A stretch of DNA of 64,000 bases from Pseudactinotalea terrae (GCF_009733845.1 NZ_WNXZ01000009.1:1-64000); one strand, 5' to 3'. Positions 40,236 to 49,412 are shown, counted from the stretch's first letter. Translations and numbers: made by a program. Notes: a model not told the origin generated them from the letters alone.

Positions 40236-41209
40236 CCGCCGTCGACATGCGTCCCGCTCCCGGGGCGACCGAGAAAGTGATCACACCCCCGCTCAACCCG
40301 CGACCGTCGCTGAAGCGGCGGCTGGCGAAGTCGTGGCGGCTGTACGTGCTGCTGGCACCGCCGGCCATCTACACGCTCGTGTTCCTGTGGGGGCCGCTGT
40401 GGGGGCTGCAGATCGCGTTCAAGGACTTCAGCGTCGCGCTCGGCATCACGGGCAGCCCCTGGGCCGGCTTGAAGTACCTCGAGCAGTTCGTGACGTCGTT
40501 CCAGTTCTGGACCGTCATCAAGAACTCCGTGATCCTCAACGTCTACGAGCTGATCGCGCTGTTCCCGCTGCCGATCATTCTCGCGCTGCTGCTCAACGCG
40601 GTCCGCAGCAGCCGGTTCCGCAAGTCGGTCCAGCTGATCACCTACGCACCGCACTTCATCTCGACCGTCGTCGTGGTCGGCATCATCATCATGCTGTTCT
40701 CGCCCGACAGCGGCATCGTCAACCAGGCGATCGTCGCGCTCGGCGGTGAAGCGGTCGACTTCCTCGGTGTCGACATGTTCCGGCACACCTACGTGTGGTC
40801 CGGTGCCTGGCAGACCCTCGGCTACTCGGCGATCATCTATCTCGCTGCCCTTGCCGGGATCGACCCCGAGCTCCACGAGGCCGCCAAGGTCGACGGAGCC
40901 TCCATCGTCCGACGCATCTGGCACATCGATGTCCCCGGCATCATGCCCGTGATGATCACGTTGCTGATCCTCAACATGGGGTCGATGCTGTCGGTCGGGT
41001 TCGAAAAGGTCCTGCTGATGCAGAACGCGCTCAACCTGTCGGTGTCGGAGGTGATCGACACCTACTCCTACCGGGTGGCCTTCGCCTCGTCGATCCCGCA
41101 GTACTCCTACGCCTCGGCGATCGGGTTGTTCAAGTCCGTGATCGCCCTCGGGATGTTGCTGCTGGCGAACTGGCTCGCGCGCCGGGTCTCGAACCAGAGC
41201 CTCTTCTAG
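40232..41209 (+). CDS. Carbohydrate ABC transporter permease (LplB/YteP type)
   Basis: 325-aa inner-membrane partner of the preceding permease. WRLYVLLAPPAIYTLVFLWGP starts the first helix, and the EAA loop is LHEAAKVDGASIVRRIWHID. KNSVILNVYELIALFPLPII is characteristic of the LplB group. The ATG at 40232 overlaps the previous stop by 4 bp. It is the last gene of the importer and of the catabolic locus, and a strong bidirectional hairpin follows. Confidence 0.93.
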   Translation: MTAVDMRPAPGATEKVITPPLNPRPSLKRRLAKSWRLYVLLAPPAIYTLVFLWGPLWGLQIAFKDFSVALGITGSPWAGLKYLEQFVTSFQFWTVIKNSVILNVYELIALFPLPIILALLLNAVRSSRFRKSVQLITYAPHFISTVVVVGIIIMLFSPDSGIVNQAIVALGGEAVDFLGVDMFRHTYVWSGAWQTLGYSAIIYLAALAGIDPELHEAAKVDGASIVRRIWHIDVPGIMPVMITLLILNMGSMLSVGFEKVLLMQNALNLSVSEVIDTYSYRVAFASSIPQYSYASAIGLFKSVIALGMLLLANWLARRVSNQSLF

Positions 41210-41238
41210 GGCGAGCTGCGCCCCGCTCGAACCACCGA

Positions 41239-41274
41239 ACCGCGGCCCTGCTCGTGAGGGGACAGGGCCGCGGT
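41239..41274. terminator. Strong bidirectional terminator at the end of the catabolic locus
   Basis: ACCGCGGCCCTG and its exact complement CAGGGCCGCGGT form a perfect 12-bp stem with a 12-base loop, between the convergent permease and aminotransferase genes. Confidence 0.85.
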
Positions 41275-41279
41275 CGGTC

Positions 41280-42452
41280 TCAGCCGGGGCCGGTGAGCAG
41301 GTCGAGAGCCCGCGGGAGCACGCTCTCCAGGTCGGCCGGCGTGCTGTAGGCGTGCTGTGACAGCCGCCAGAAGGCGCGGTCGTCGTGGTTCGTGAAGGTG
41401 GCTTCGATGTTCGCCGCGAGGAAGCGTGCACGCAGGGTGGCCGGGTCCTCGGTCAGGCCCGCGGGCAGCGCGATCAGGCGGATCGGGTCCACGGGCATGC
41501 CCACCTCGACCGTGGGGTCGACGTCGAAGCGGTCGGCCAGGGCGGTCGTGATGACGTCGACAGCGTGGTCCGCCATCATCGCGGCGTGCGCGCGGATGTG
41601 TTCCCAGCCCAGCTCGTCCTCGAGGTGCTGCAACGACACCGGGGCGGCCAACCAGGCCGTGTAGTCGTCGCTGCCCTGCCAGTCGAACCGGCGCGGGAAG
41701 GGGTCCGGCGCGCCCCAGGAGTCGATCAGCGGCCACAGGCGATCCGCGATGTCCGGGTGCGGGACCAGCGCGGCAGTGCCCCGCGGTGCGGCACCGAACT
41801 TGTGGAGGTTTCCCACCCACACGTCCGCGTTCGCCTCGCGCACGGGGTCGCTGAGCAGCAGCGGCGCGTGCGCGGCATCGACCACGGAGACGATCCCGCG
41901 CCCGCGCGCGCGGGCGCAGATGGGCCCGACCGGTAGTCGTCGCGCGGTTCCCGAGGTGATCTGGTCCAGCACGATCATCGTCGTGCGGTCGGTCACTACC
42001 GACCAGATCGCCTCGACCGCAGCATCGGCGTCCGCCTCGAGCGGGACTGTGGCCACCCGTACCTGGGCGCCGGCCTCGCGTGCGGCCCGATCCACTCCCA
42101 TGCGCACGGCTCCGTAGGCGTGGTCGGTGACCACCACCTCCGAGCCCGCCGGCAGCGGCAGCGATCGCAGCGCCGTGCTCACCCCCGCGCTGGCGTTGGG
42201 CACGAACGCGAGATCGTCGCCCTCGACGCCCAGGAACGGCGCCACCAACGACCTCGCCTGCGCCAGCCGCTCGGGCGCTCGGGCCATGAACCCTGCGGTC
42301 CGCGCCTCCATCTCCTGCACGAGGCCGAGCCGATGACGGCTCGCCGCCAGCGGCACCCGGCCGTACGACCCATGGTTGAGGTGCACGAGACCGGAGCTCG
42401 GCCACAGCTCCGCCGCCGGCCGGCCGTCCCGGGTCAGCAGCGGCTCAGGCAT
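41280..42452 (-). CDS. Class V aminotransferase-fold PLP enzyme (isopenicillin-N-epimerase-like)
   Basis: 390-aa PLP enzyme. VHLNHGSYGRVPL at the N-terminus is the signature of the isopenicillin-N epimerase/cysteine-desulfurase-like branch. VVDAAHAPLLL supplies the PLP-binding Asp and His, and DVWVGNLHKFGAAPRG the Schiff-base Lys (about 220). Members are epimerases, lyases or desulfurases; the reaction here cannot be told. It is the last gene of an operon in which every gene overlaps the next; its ATG lies 8 bp inside the preceding gene. Confidence 0.85.
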   Translation of the reverse strand: MPEPLLTRDGRPAAELWPSSGLVHLNHGSYGRVPLAASRHRLGLVQEMEARTAGFMARAPERLAQARSLVAPFLGVEGDDLAFVPNASAGVSTALRSLPLPAGSEVVVTDHAYGAVRMGVDRAAREAGAQVRVATVPLEADADAAVEAIWSVVTDRTTMIVLDQITSGTARRLPVGPICARARGRGIVSVVDAAHAPLLLSDPVREANADVWVGNLHKFGAAPRGTAALVPHPDIADRLWPLIDSWGAPDPFPRRFDWQGSDDYTAWLAAPVSLQHLEDELGWEHIRAHAAMMADHAVDVITTALADRFDVDPTVEVGMPVDPIRLIALPAGLTEDPATLRARFLAANIEATFTNHDDRAFWRLSQHAYSTPADLESVLPRALDLLTGPG

Positions 42453-43203
42453 GGGAGGGGGCGGGCCCGATCAGGGCGACGACGCCCGCGAACCGTCCGG
42501 TCACACCGTCGCGCCGGTACGAGAAGTAGCGCTCGTCCTCGTACGTGCAGTCGTCGACCCGCGAGATCCGCTGCACTCCTGCAGCCTTCAGCTGGCTGAG
42601 GACGCCCGCTGCGATATCGATCGACGGCGTGCCCCAGGACGTCTCGCCCGCCGTGCCCGGCACAGCCGTCTCGACCTCGGTTCGCAGCTGTTCGGGCACC
42701 TCGTAGCAACGACCGCAGATGCTGGGGCCGATCGCTGCTCGGATCGACGGCACGCGTGCGCCGTGCGCCACCATCGCCGCCACCACGTTCGGCACCACGC
42801 CACCCACGAGACCGCCACGGCCCGCATGTGCTGTCGCCACGACGCCCGCCCGCGCATCGGCCAGCAGCACCGGCACGCAGTCGGCCACCATCACGCCGAT
42901 GCCCACACCGGGTGTCGTGCTGAGCAGCGCATCCGCCTTGCGCTTCATGTTCGGCCGGTACCGGTCCACGTGGGCGACATCAGCCCCGTGCACCTGGGTC
43001 GTCATCGTGATCGGTGCGCGCAGCCAGCCACCCAGCACCTGCCGGTTCGCGTAGGCACGGTCCCAGTCGTCTCCGACGTGATACCCGAGGTTCAAGGAGG
43101 TGTGCGGCCCGAGGGAGCTGCCCCCGGACCGGTTCGAGAAGCCGGCGCTGACACCCGGACCGAGATCGACGCCGAGCACGTCCAGACCGCCACCTGCGTT
43201 CAC
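42445..43203 (-). CDS. pgeF: Multicopper polyphenol oxidase / purine nucleosidase (PgeF, YfiH, laccase domain)
   Basis: 252-aa YfiH-family protein. The catalytic His/Cys set is visible in TQVHGADVAHVDRY, VMVADCVPVLLAD and VATAHAGRGGLVGGV, with AAIGPSICGRCYEVP after them. Family members act on purine nucleosides and edit peptidoglycan precursors. In many actinobacteria this gene follows ftsZ in the division cluster; here it sits between tfoX and an aminotransferase gene. The GTG start at 43203 overlaps the TfoX stop, and its own stop lies inside the aminotransferase gene. Confidence 0.9.
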   Translation of the reverse strand: MNAGGGLDVLGVDLGPGVSAGFSNRSGGSSLGPHTSLNLGYHVGDDWDRAYANRQVLGGWLRAPITMTTQVHGADVAHVDRYRPNMKRKADALLSTTPGVGIGVMVADCVPVLLADARAGVVATAHAGRGGLVGGVVPNVVAAMVAHGARVPSIRAAIGPSICGRCYEVPEQLRTEVETAVPGTAGETSWGTPSIDIAAGVLSQLKAAGVQRISRVDDCTYEDERYFSYRRDGVTGRFAGVVALIGPAPSHA

Positions 43204-43523
43204 CCGCTCATCCTCAGCGCCTCGGCCACCCAGAAGTTCAGCTCGTCGGGATCGGCGATCGTGGCGGCATCGACCACCAGCCAGTGCGGACCCATCGACC
43301 GGCCGGCCATCTCACCGATCGTCACGCCGGACCGCGTCAGCAGGCTCGCCGAGCGCTCGTCGGCCACCCGCACCAGCAGGTCGCCGGACCTCCCGGCGGA
43401 CAGGGCCAGTCGTCCCGCGACCATGAAGGCCACCCCGCCGAACATCGTCTTCTCGACGACCTCGGCACCGGGCCGGGCAGCAGCCAGTGCCTCCCGCACG
43501 TCGTCGACCAGCACGTCCCTCAC
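43200..43523 (-). CDS. TfoX N-terminal-domain protein, 107 aa
   Basis: Stand-alone TfoX_N domain. It has VREALAAARPGAEVVEKTMFGGVAFMVAG (the conserved K-x-M-F-G-G-x-x-F-M motif), LLVRVADERSASLL, and the closing MGPHWLVVDA..ELNFWVAEAL. In gamma-proteobacteria TfoX/Sxy controls competence, but single-domain actinobacterial versions have no known role. The GTG at 43523 overlaps the PfkB stop (GTGA), which fixes the start; longer versions would run inside the kinase gene. Confidence 0.82.
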   Translation of the reverse strand: MRDVLVDDVREALAAARPGAEVVEKTMFGGVAFMVAGRLALSAGRSGDLLVRVADERSASLLTRSGVTIGEMAGRSMGPHWLVVDAATIADPDELNFWVAEALRMSG

Positions 43524-44581
43524 CCCGCGTCCGAGAACTTGGCGATCGTGGCCTCTGCCCGACGCACCTTGGGCGTCTCGACACCGCGGAGGCAGTCGGT
43601 GAGGAACCCATAACGGTCGGCGACCTCCCGAGCGGCGGCGTCGCCGTCGGCAGGGTCCTTGTGCTCGCGCCACCAGTCCGCGACGTCACCCCATCCCGGT
43701 GCGGCCAACGAGCCACCGACCTGCGTGACCGCCAACGCTGAGCACAGCGCCGCGAACGCGAGCCGCTTCTTGAGCGGCCAGCCCCGGAGGGTCCCGAGCA
43801 CGACCGCTGCGGCGAACACGTCACCCGCACCGGTCGTGTCGATCACGGGCACTGGCACGGCCGGGACGTCCGCTCGCTCGCCCGTGGTCGTGTCGATGCC
43901 GCTCACGCCGTCGCGCCCGCGGGTCACGATCGCCAGTGGCACCCGCTCGGACAGGGCGACCAGCGCCTCGTCCACGGACGAGGTGCGGGTGTACCCCATG
44001 GCCTCCACCGCGTTCGGGATGAACGCGTGGCAGCCGCGGATCTCGTCGAGGATCCGACCGTCCCACTGCTGGTCGGGATCCCAGCCGGCGGTCGCGAACA
44101 CCAGTGCGCCGGCGGCAGCCGCGTGCCGCCACCACGTCTCGGCCCGCACCGCCTCGTCACCGACGTCCACCAGGACCGCGCGGGTCCGTGGCAGCTCGGC
44201 CAGCATCTCGCCGGCGGAGGTGGGCCAGGCGTGGCCGTGCGTGACGAAGGCTCGGTCGTCCTCGTAGCTGAGCGCCACGGTCACGGGCGTGTGCTCGCCG
44301 TGGTGGCGCTGCGAGTAGCGCAGGTCCACGCGCTCCTGGTCCCGCAGCACGCCCCACAGCCACTCGGCGTACACGTCGTCCCCGAACCCCGAGGCCAGCG
44401 CCGTGCGCAACCCCAGCCGGGAAGCCGCGACGGCGAGGTTCGCGATCCCACCCGGGCACGAGCCCATGCCCTCGGTCCACACCTCCTGGCCGGGTCGGGG
44501 CTCGTGCGGCAACCCCGTGAACACGATGTCGAAGAACACCGTGCCCGCGAGCAGCAGATCGAGCTCGGGTTCCTCGGCCAT
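43520..44581 (-). CDS. PfkB-family carbohydrate/nucleoside kinase
   Basis: 353-aa ribokinase-like enzyme. LLLAGTVFFDIVFTGLP starts the first strand, GSCPGGIANLAVAASRLG is the first signature, and DTTGAGDVFAAAVVLG is the second with the catalytic Asp (about residue 265). The C-terminus extends with a Trp/His-rich helix. Substrate may be a sugar or nucleoside. First gene of a four-gene overlapping operon (kinase, TfoX, PgeF, aminotransferase), and divergent from a GH4 glycosidase with only 51 bp between, which could supply sugars. Confidence 0.88.
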   Translation of the reverse strand: MAEEPELDLLLAGTVFFDIVFTGLPHEPRPGQEVWTEGMGSCPGGIANLAVAASRLGLRTALASGFGDDVYAEWLWGVLRDQERVDLRYSQRHHGEHTPVTVALSYEDDRAFVTHGHAWPTSAGEMLAELPRTRAVLVDVGDEAVRAETWWRHAAAAGALVFATAGWDPDQQWDGRILDEIRGCHAFIPNAVEAMGYTRTSSVDEALVALSERVPLAIVTRGRDGVSGIDTTTGERADVPAVPVPVIDTTGAGDVFAAAVVLGTLRGWPLKKRLAFAALCSALAVTQVGGSLAAPGWGDVADWWREHKDPADGDAAAREVADRYGFLTDCLRGVETPKVRRAEATIAKFSDAG

Positions 44582-44632
44582 GGACCGAGTCTGCCATCTC
44601 GCCGCGCCCCGCTCACGGGTAGCGTGGCCGGT

Positions 44633-45961
44633 GTGCAGCTGACGATTCTTGGTGGTGGCGGTTTCCGGGTCCCGCTCGTGATCGACTCGGTGGCGGGCTC
44701 CCGAGATCGGGTCGACATCGACGAGATCGTGCTCCACGACCTGGACCTCGGTCGCCTGCAGGTCATCGCGGCCGTCGCCGCGGCGCAGCTGGGCGGGCGG
44801 ACCGACGCACCCAGGGTGCGGATCGAGACCGACCTGCGCACCGCCGTCGAGAGCGCTGATGTCATCTTCTCCGCGATGCGCGTGGGCGGCACCCAGGGCC
44901 GCGTACGCGACGAGCAGGTGGCGCGCGATCTCGGGCTCCTCGGGCAGGAGACGATCGGCCCCGGTGGCCTCGCGTACGCGTTGCGCACCGTGCCGGTGGT
45001 CGACGGCGTCGCTCGGCTCGTGGCCGAGGTCGCGCCGCAGGCGTGGGTGGTCTCCTTCACCAACCCCGCGGGCTTGGTCACCGAGGCCATGCGCACCCAC
45101 CTCGGCGATCGCGTGATCGGGATCTGCGACACCCCGATCGGGCTGCTGCGCAGTGCCGCCCGCGCGCTCCGGCTCCCGCAGCGCGAGGTGACCGGTGATT
45201 ACCTCGGGCTCAACCACCTGGGCTGGCTCCGGTCGCTGGACCACCAGGGCGCCGACCACCTGCCGAGCCTGCTGGCCGATCGCGACCTGCTGCTGCGGCT
45301 CGACGAGGCCGCGCTCTACGACGTCGAGTGGCTGCAGGCCGTGCGCTGCCTGCCGGGGGAGTACCTGCACTACTACGAGCAGGGTGCCGCGCGCGAGCAG
45401 ACCGGCCCGGGCCGTGCGGAGTTCCTCGCCGCCCAGCAGGCTGCCTTCTTCGACGCGGGCTCCTCGGGCGACCCGGCGCAGCGCTGGAAGGCCACGCTCG
45501 CCGAGCGTGAGAACACCTATATGGCCGACGCCCGCACCCGCGAGCACACCGACCTGAGCGGCGGTCAGCGGGAGGGCGGCGGCTACCACGAGGTCGCCGT
45601 CGACCTGATGGCGGCGCTGCTCACGGGAACGCCCGCCTGGATGATCCTCAACCTCGCCAACGACGGCGTGATCCCGGCGCTCCCCGACGATGCCGTCATC
45701 GAGGTGTCTGCTCACGTCGACGACAGCGGGGCTCGGCCTGCTGGCCCGCACGCCCCGCTGACGCTGGAGCAGCTCGGGCTGGTGACCTCGGTGAAGGCCA
45801 GCGAACGGCTCGTGATCGAGGCCGCCAGGACCGGGTCTCGTGAGCTCGCCTGGCGGGCGTTCGCCGAGCACCCCCTGGTGCGGTCGCCCGACCTCGGACG
45901 CACGCTGCTCGACGGCTACCTCGCCGCCGAGCCGCTGCTGCGTGAGGTCCTGGACGCCTGA
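44633..45961 (+). CDS. Glycoside hydrolase family 4 (NAD- and metal-dependent, 6-phospho-beta-glucosidase type)
   Basis: 442-aa GH4 enzyme that cleaves glycosides by a redox-elimination route. Marks are TILGGGGFRVPLVIDSV (NAD motif), VSFTNPAGLVTEAM, IGICDTPIGLLR (metal Cys) and LGLNHLGWLRSL (metal His). RENTYMADAR and EGGGYHEVAVDLMAAL follow. The CDTPIG form is that of 6-phospho-beta-glucosidases, but no PTS genes are nearby. GTG 44633 has no ribosome site; TAGCGT lies about 8 bp upstream, so the transcript may be leaderless. It is divergent from the PfkB kinase gene. Confidence 0.9.
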   Translation: MQLTILGGGGFRVPLVIDSVAGSRDRVDIDEIVLHDLDLGRLQVIAAVAAAQLGGRTDAPRVRIETDLRTAVESADVIFSAMRVGGTQGRVRDEQVARDLGLLGQETIGPGGLAYALRTVPVVDGVARLVAEVAPQAWVVSFTNPAGLVTEAMRTHLGDRVIGICDTPIGLLRSAARALRLPQREVTGDYLGLNHLGWLRSLDHQGADHLPSLLADRDLLLRLDEAALYDVEWLQAVRCLPGEYLHYYEQGAAREQTGPGRAEFLAAQQAAFFDAGSSGDPAQRWKATLAERENTYMADARTREHTDLSGGQREGGGYHEVAVDLMAALLTGTPAWMILNLANDGVIPALPDDAVIEVSAHVDDSGARPAGPHAPLTLEQLGLVTSVKASERLVIEAARTGSRELAWRAFAEHPLVRSPDLGRTLLDGYLAAEPLLREVLDA

Positions 45962-45980
45962 CGCCGGTCCCGCCCGGGAG

Positions 45981-46676
45981 CTACGGGAGGTGGCGGACGT
46001 GCTGGCGGACAGCGGCACGCACGCCCTCGGGAAGCTGCGACCAGTCCTGCGTGGTGTCGAGGTCGACGGCCGAGCCCGGTCGGTCGACGACGGCGGCCGT
46101 CATCCCGACCCGTCGTGCCTCGTCGAGGTGCGAGGCGAGCGAGTCGGTCCCGAACCGGAAGGCGAAGCGTGCGCCGTCCGCGCCACCGGGAAGCAGGAGG
46201 AGGTTGGTGCCTGACCTGTTGCGATCGGTCGCGACCACGACCTGCTCGCCCGGGGCCAGCAGCGCCGCCACGTCCTGCGCGGTGAGGGCCGGCAGGTCGG
46301 CGTGGGCCACCAGGACTCGATGCGGGGGGACGTCGAGGCGCGCGGGTGCGGCCGCGAGCACCTCGCGCGCGTGCTCCAGGGCCGGGTTGAGGCCGGGGCG
46401 GTCCGCCGGCTGCTCGATCACCTCGATCCGCGGCCCCAGCCGATCCAGCCCGGTCAGCGCCTCACGGGCGAACGTCGGGTCTGCCGTGACCACGAGGACC
46501 CGCTCGATCCCGTCGGTGGTCAGCAGGGTCCGCACGACATGCCGGGCGAGCACGCGCACCAGCTGCCGCCGCGAGTCGGGATCGAGCACGGCCGCCAGTC
46601 GGGACTTGCCCGAGACGCCGTCGCGGAGCGGGACGACGGCGACCGCGCGGTCCTGCCCGGGCTCCGCGCCGGTCAT
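45981..46676 (-). CDS. cofC: 2-phospho-L-lactate (or phosphoenolpyruvate) guanylyltransferase
   Basis: 231-aa nucleotidyltransferase of F420 synthesis, making the guanylated three-carbon side chain precursor. AVAVVPLRDGVSGKSRLAAVL is the nucleotide-binding signature with the conserved Lys, VLVVTADPTFAREAL and HRVLVAHADLPAL contain the metal Asp, and FAFRFGTDSLASHLDEARR is the family's C-terminal motif. In actinobacteria the substrate is probably phosphoenolpyruvate. The ATG lies inside the cofD stop (4-bp overlap), so the two are coupled. Confidence 0.93.
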   Translation of the reverse strand: MTGAEPGQDRAVAVVPLRDGVSGKSRLAAVLDPDSRRQLVRVLARHVVRTLLTTDGIERVLVVTADPTFAREALTGLDRLGPRIEVIEQPADRPGLNPALEHAREVLAAAPARLDVPPHRVLVAHADLPALTAQDVAALLAPGEQVVVATDRNRSGTNLLLLPGGADGARFAFRFGTDSLASHLDEARRVGMTAAVVDRPGSAVDLDTTQDWSQLPEGVRAAVRQHVRHLP

Positions 46677-47608
46677 ACCAGCGTCAGCAGCTCGCGTGCG
46701 AGCCGCTCGCGGCCGGCCGGTCCACCCATCACCGTGTCGGTGACGTGAACCCTGAGGCCCAGGCCCGCCACCTGGTCGGCGAGGTCGCCGTCGCGCTCGT
46801 CGATCACCATGACGTCCACCAGGTCGGCGTAGAGCCGTGCCACGCCCAGAGCCGAGACCTCGTGGCCCAGCGACTCCAGGATCTCGGCCGCCGGGCCCTT
46901 GATCGCCCGCCCGCCGATGATCGGGCTGACGGCCGCCCGTAGCCCCGGAGCGGCGGTGAGAGCCGCACGGACCCCTGCCACGGCCAGCAGCGGCTCGATC
47001 GACAGGAACGGGTTCGAGGGTGCCACCACGACCAGGTCGGCCGTCAGGGCGTCGAGCACGCCCGGGGCCGGGCGGGCGCCCTCGGCTCCGTCGAGGTGCA
47101 GACCGAGAACGGTATCCGTGTGCTGCCGCTCCACGAAGTACTCCTGGAACCCGAGCCGGCCGGCCGGCGTGTCCACCAGGGTCGCGAGCCGGTCATCGGT
47201 CACGGGTAGCACCCGGGCGCGCACCCCCATCGCCTCGGCGAGATGGGCGGTGACTGCGGACAGCGGTTCGCCCCTGCGCAGCCGTGCCGTGCGCACGATG
47301 TGCGTGGCGAGGTCGCGATCACCGAGCGTGAACCAGGTGTCCTCGCCGAGCTCGCGCAGGGCCGTCAGAGTCGCGTACGTCTCGTCGCGCAGACCCCAGC
47401 CGCGCTCCTCGTCGCCGCGCCCGGCGAGCGTGTAGACGACGGTGTCGACATCGGGCGAGACGGCCAGGCCATGGAGCTCGACGTCGTCGCCGACGTTGAC
47501 GACGACGGTCAGCAGCCCGGTCGTCGCCGAGCCTGGCGCCAACGCGAGGTCGAGGCCGTGGGCGAGCCTCGCACCGCCGACCCCGCCGGCGAGGAGAGTG
47601 ACATGCAC
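46673..47608 (-). CDS. cofD: 2-phospho-L-lactate transferase (F420-0 / dehydro-F420-0 synthase)
   Basis: 311-aa enzyme joining the CofC product to Fo. It starts with [17 protein letters not shown], the invariant CofD N-terminus. Then come [49 protein letters not shown] and [15 protein letters not shown], all strong family signatures. A -10-like TAAACT lies just upstream on this strand, so cofD may have its own start beyond the nitroreductase gene. Known as FbiA in mycobacteria. The Fo synthase (fbiC) is not in the window. Confidence 0.95.
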   Translation of the reverse strand: MHVTLLAGGVGGARLAHGLDLALAPGSATTGLLTVVVNVGDDVELHGLAVSPDVDTVVYTLAGRGDEERGWGLRDETYATLTALRELGEDTWFTLGDRDLATHIVRTARLRRGEPLSAVTAHLAEAMGVRARVLPVTDDRLATLVDTPAGRLGFQEYFVERQHTDTVLGLHLDGAEGARPAPGVLDALTADLVVVAPSNPFLSIEPLLAVAGVRAALTAAPGLRAAVSPIIGGRAIKGPAAEILESLGHEVSALGVARLYADLVDVMVIDERDGDLADQVAGLGLRVHVTDTVMGGPAGRERLARELLTLV

Positions 47609-47687
47609 CCGCCGAGTTTAGGGGCCGTCGTCCTGCACCTCGAGAACCCCGGCTCGGACGTCCTGGGCGGGCCACGCTCAGGCTCTC

Positions 47688-48293
47688 TCACCACCCGCCG
47701 CGGTGCACGACCTCCTCGAGCGGCCTGCGCTCGCGACGACCGGCCGAGCCGGCGGCCCCGCCCTCGGCGGGGTGCCCGACGGCGACGACGCCGGTGATCT
47801 CCAGCTCGCTCGGGATCCCGAGCTCGGTGCGGACCGCCGCGCAGCGCTGGGGCGGCACGCCGAAGAAACAGGCGCCCAGGCCCTCGTCGACGGCGGTCTG
47901 CAGCATGAGCAAGGCGGCCATCCCGACGTCGATGTGCCAGTACGGCGCCGACCAGCGCGCCTCGTCGTCGCCATGGAACCCCTTGTCGTCCTCGGCGTAA
48001 CGACGCAGGTACGCGGCCCTGGACGCGAGAGCGAGGATCAGCACGGGGGCGGTGCGCATCCCGTCGAGCCATGCCGACATGTCGCGGTCGGAGGAGACCG
48101 GGGTGGAGGCCGCCCAGAACCGGTCCCGGTCGTGCGCGGACTCCAGCACCACGAACGCCCAGCCCTGGCTGAAACCGGCGCTGGGTGCACGCACGGCGTT
48201 GCGCACGATCCGATCGAGCGCCGCGGCGGAGACCGCCTCGCCGGTGAACCTGCGATGCATCCGGCGCTTCCGGACCACATCCTGGAACTCCAT
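47688..48293 (-). CDS. Nitroreductase-family FMN oxidoreductase
   Basis: 201-aa NfsB/FMN-reductase-fold protein. VVRKRRMHRRFTGEAV at the N-terminus binds the FMN phosphate, and VRNAVRAPSAGFSQGWAFVVL, HIDVGMAALLMLQTAVDEGLG and ITGVVAVGHPAE follow the family pattern. In mycobacteria a related domain is fused to CofE as FbiB and reduces dehydro-F420. Lying directly upstream of cofD, this stand-alone version could supply that reductase. That link is inference; it could also be an unrelated nitroreductase. Confidence 0.85.
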   Translation of the reverse strand: MEFQDVVRKRRMHRRFTGEAVSAAALDRIVRNAVRAPSAGFSQGWAFVVLESAHDRDRFWAASTPVSSDRDMSAWLDGMRTAPVLILALASRAAYLRRYAEDDKGFHGDDEARWSAPYWHIDVGMAALLMLQTAVDEGLGACFFGVPPQRCAAVRTELGIPSELEITGVVAVGHPAEGGAAGSAGRRERRPLEEVVHRGGW

Positions 48294-48377
48294 GGGTACC
48301 TCGCTGTCGAGCTTGTCGTCGGTGAGAGTCTGGCGCAGGTGGTGGGAGACCGGCGACGGGCCTGGAAGGATCGAGGC

Positions 48378-49403
48378 GTGGTGAACACCGGGAGGGCCGA
48401 GCGCGCCGCCGCGACCATCGGGTATGCGGCCATGCTCGCGCAGTTCGACCCGCGTGAGGTGCTCGACTACTGCGTGCATGCCGAGCAGCACGGGTTCTCG
48501 GGCGTGATGGCCGCCGATCACTTCCAGCCGTGGCTGCCGCAGCAGGGGCAGGCGGCCTTCGTGTGGAACGTGCTGACCGCGGCGGGCGAGCGCACCACGG
48601 GCGACCTCGGCACCGGTGTGACGGCACCGACCTTCCGGTACCACCCGGCCGTCGTGGCCCAGGCGAGCGCGACGCTCGCCACGATGTACCCGGGCAGGCA
48701 CTGGCTCGGCGTCGGCTCCGGCGAGGCGATCAACGAGCACGTGGTCGCGCCGTACTGGCCGGAGGCGCCCGAGCGCATCAATCGCATGTTCGAGGCCGTC
48801 GACATCATCCACAAGCTGTTCAGCAGCAGCCTGGCGGGCAAGGACCACAAGCACGCGGGCGACTTCTACAGGCTCGAGTCGACGCGGCTGTGGACGATGC
48901 CGGAGCAGGCGCCGGAGATCCTGGTCGCCACGGCGGGCCCGGTGACGGCGCGCCGTGCTGGTCGCAGCGCGGACGGCCTCATCACCATGGGCGCCCCGAT
49001 CGACAAGCTCGCCGCGCTGCTCGCGAGGTTCGCCGCCGGCGCGCGCGAGGCTGGCAAGGACGCCGCCACGATGCCGAAGGTGCTGCAGCTGCACCTGTCG
49101 TGGGCGCCCACCGACGAGCAGGCGATGGCGAACGCGATCCAGGAGTGGCCGAACGGCGGCATGCGGTTCCCGAAGGCGGACATCCGCAGCCCGTTCGAGC
49201 TCGCTCAGATCGCCAAGATGGTGCGTCCCGAGGACTTCGAGGGCCGCATGGTGATCTCCGCCGACACCGACAAGCACCGCGCCGACATCCAGCGCTACCT
49301 CGACCTCGGCTTCGACCGCGTCTACCTGCACAACGTCGGCCGCAACCAGCGCGAGTGGATCGAGACCTTCGGCCGCGACGTGCTTCCCGCCCTCACCACC
49401 TAG
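48378..49403 (+). CDS. F420-dependent LLM-class oxidoreductase (glucose-6-phosphate dehydrogenase-related family)
   Basis: 341-aa TIM-barrel luciferase-like enzyme. It has YAAMLAQFDPREVLDYCVHAEQ, ADHFQPWLPQQGQAAFVW (the strand that packs on the F420 isoalloxazine), TGVTAPTFRYHPAVVAQA, HWLGVGSGEAINEHVVAPYW and DRVYLHNVGRNQ. This is the TIGR03557-like branch near F420-dependent glucose-6-phosphate dehydrogenase; true Fgd cannot be proven. GTG 48378 or 48381 follow GAAGGA. It is 9 bp before cofE and divergent from the nitroreductase, which supports real F420 use. Confidence 0.88.
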   Translation: MVNTGRAERAAATIGYAAMLAQFDPREVLDYCVHAEQHGFSGVMAADHFQPWLPQQGQAAFVWNVLTAAGERTTGDLGTGVTAPTFRYHPAVVAQASATLATMYPGRHWLGVGSGEAINEHVVAPYWPEAPERINRMFEAVDIIHKLFSSSLAGKDHKHAGDFYRLESTRLWTMPEQAPEILVATAGPVTARRAGRSADGLITMGAPIDKLAALLARFAAGAREAGKDAATMPKVLQLHLSWAPTDEQAMANAIQEWPNGGMRFPKADIRSPFELAQIAKMVRPEDFEGRMVISADTDKHRADIQRYLDLGFDRVYLHNVGRNQREWIETFGRDVLPALTT

Positions 49404-49412
49404 GAGCTCGAA

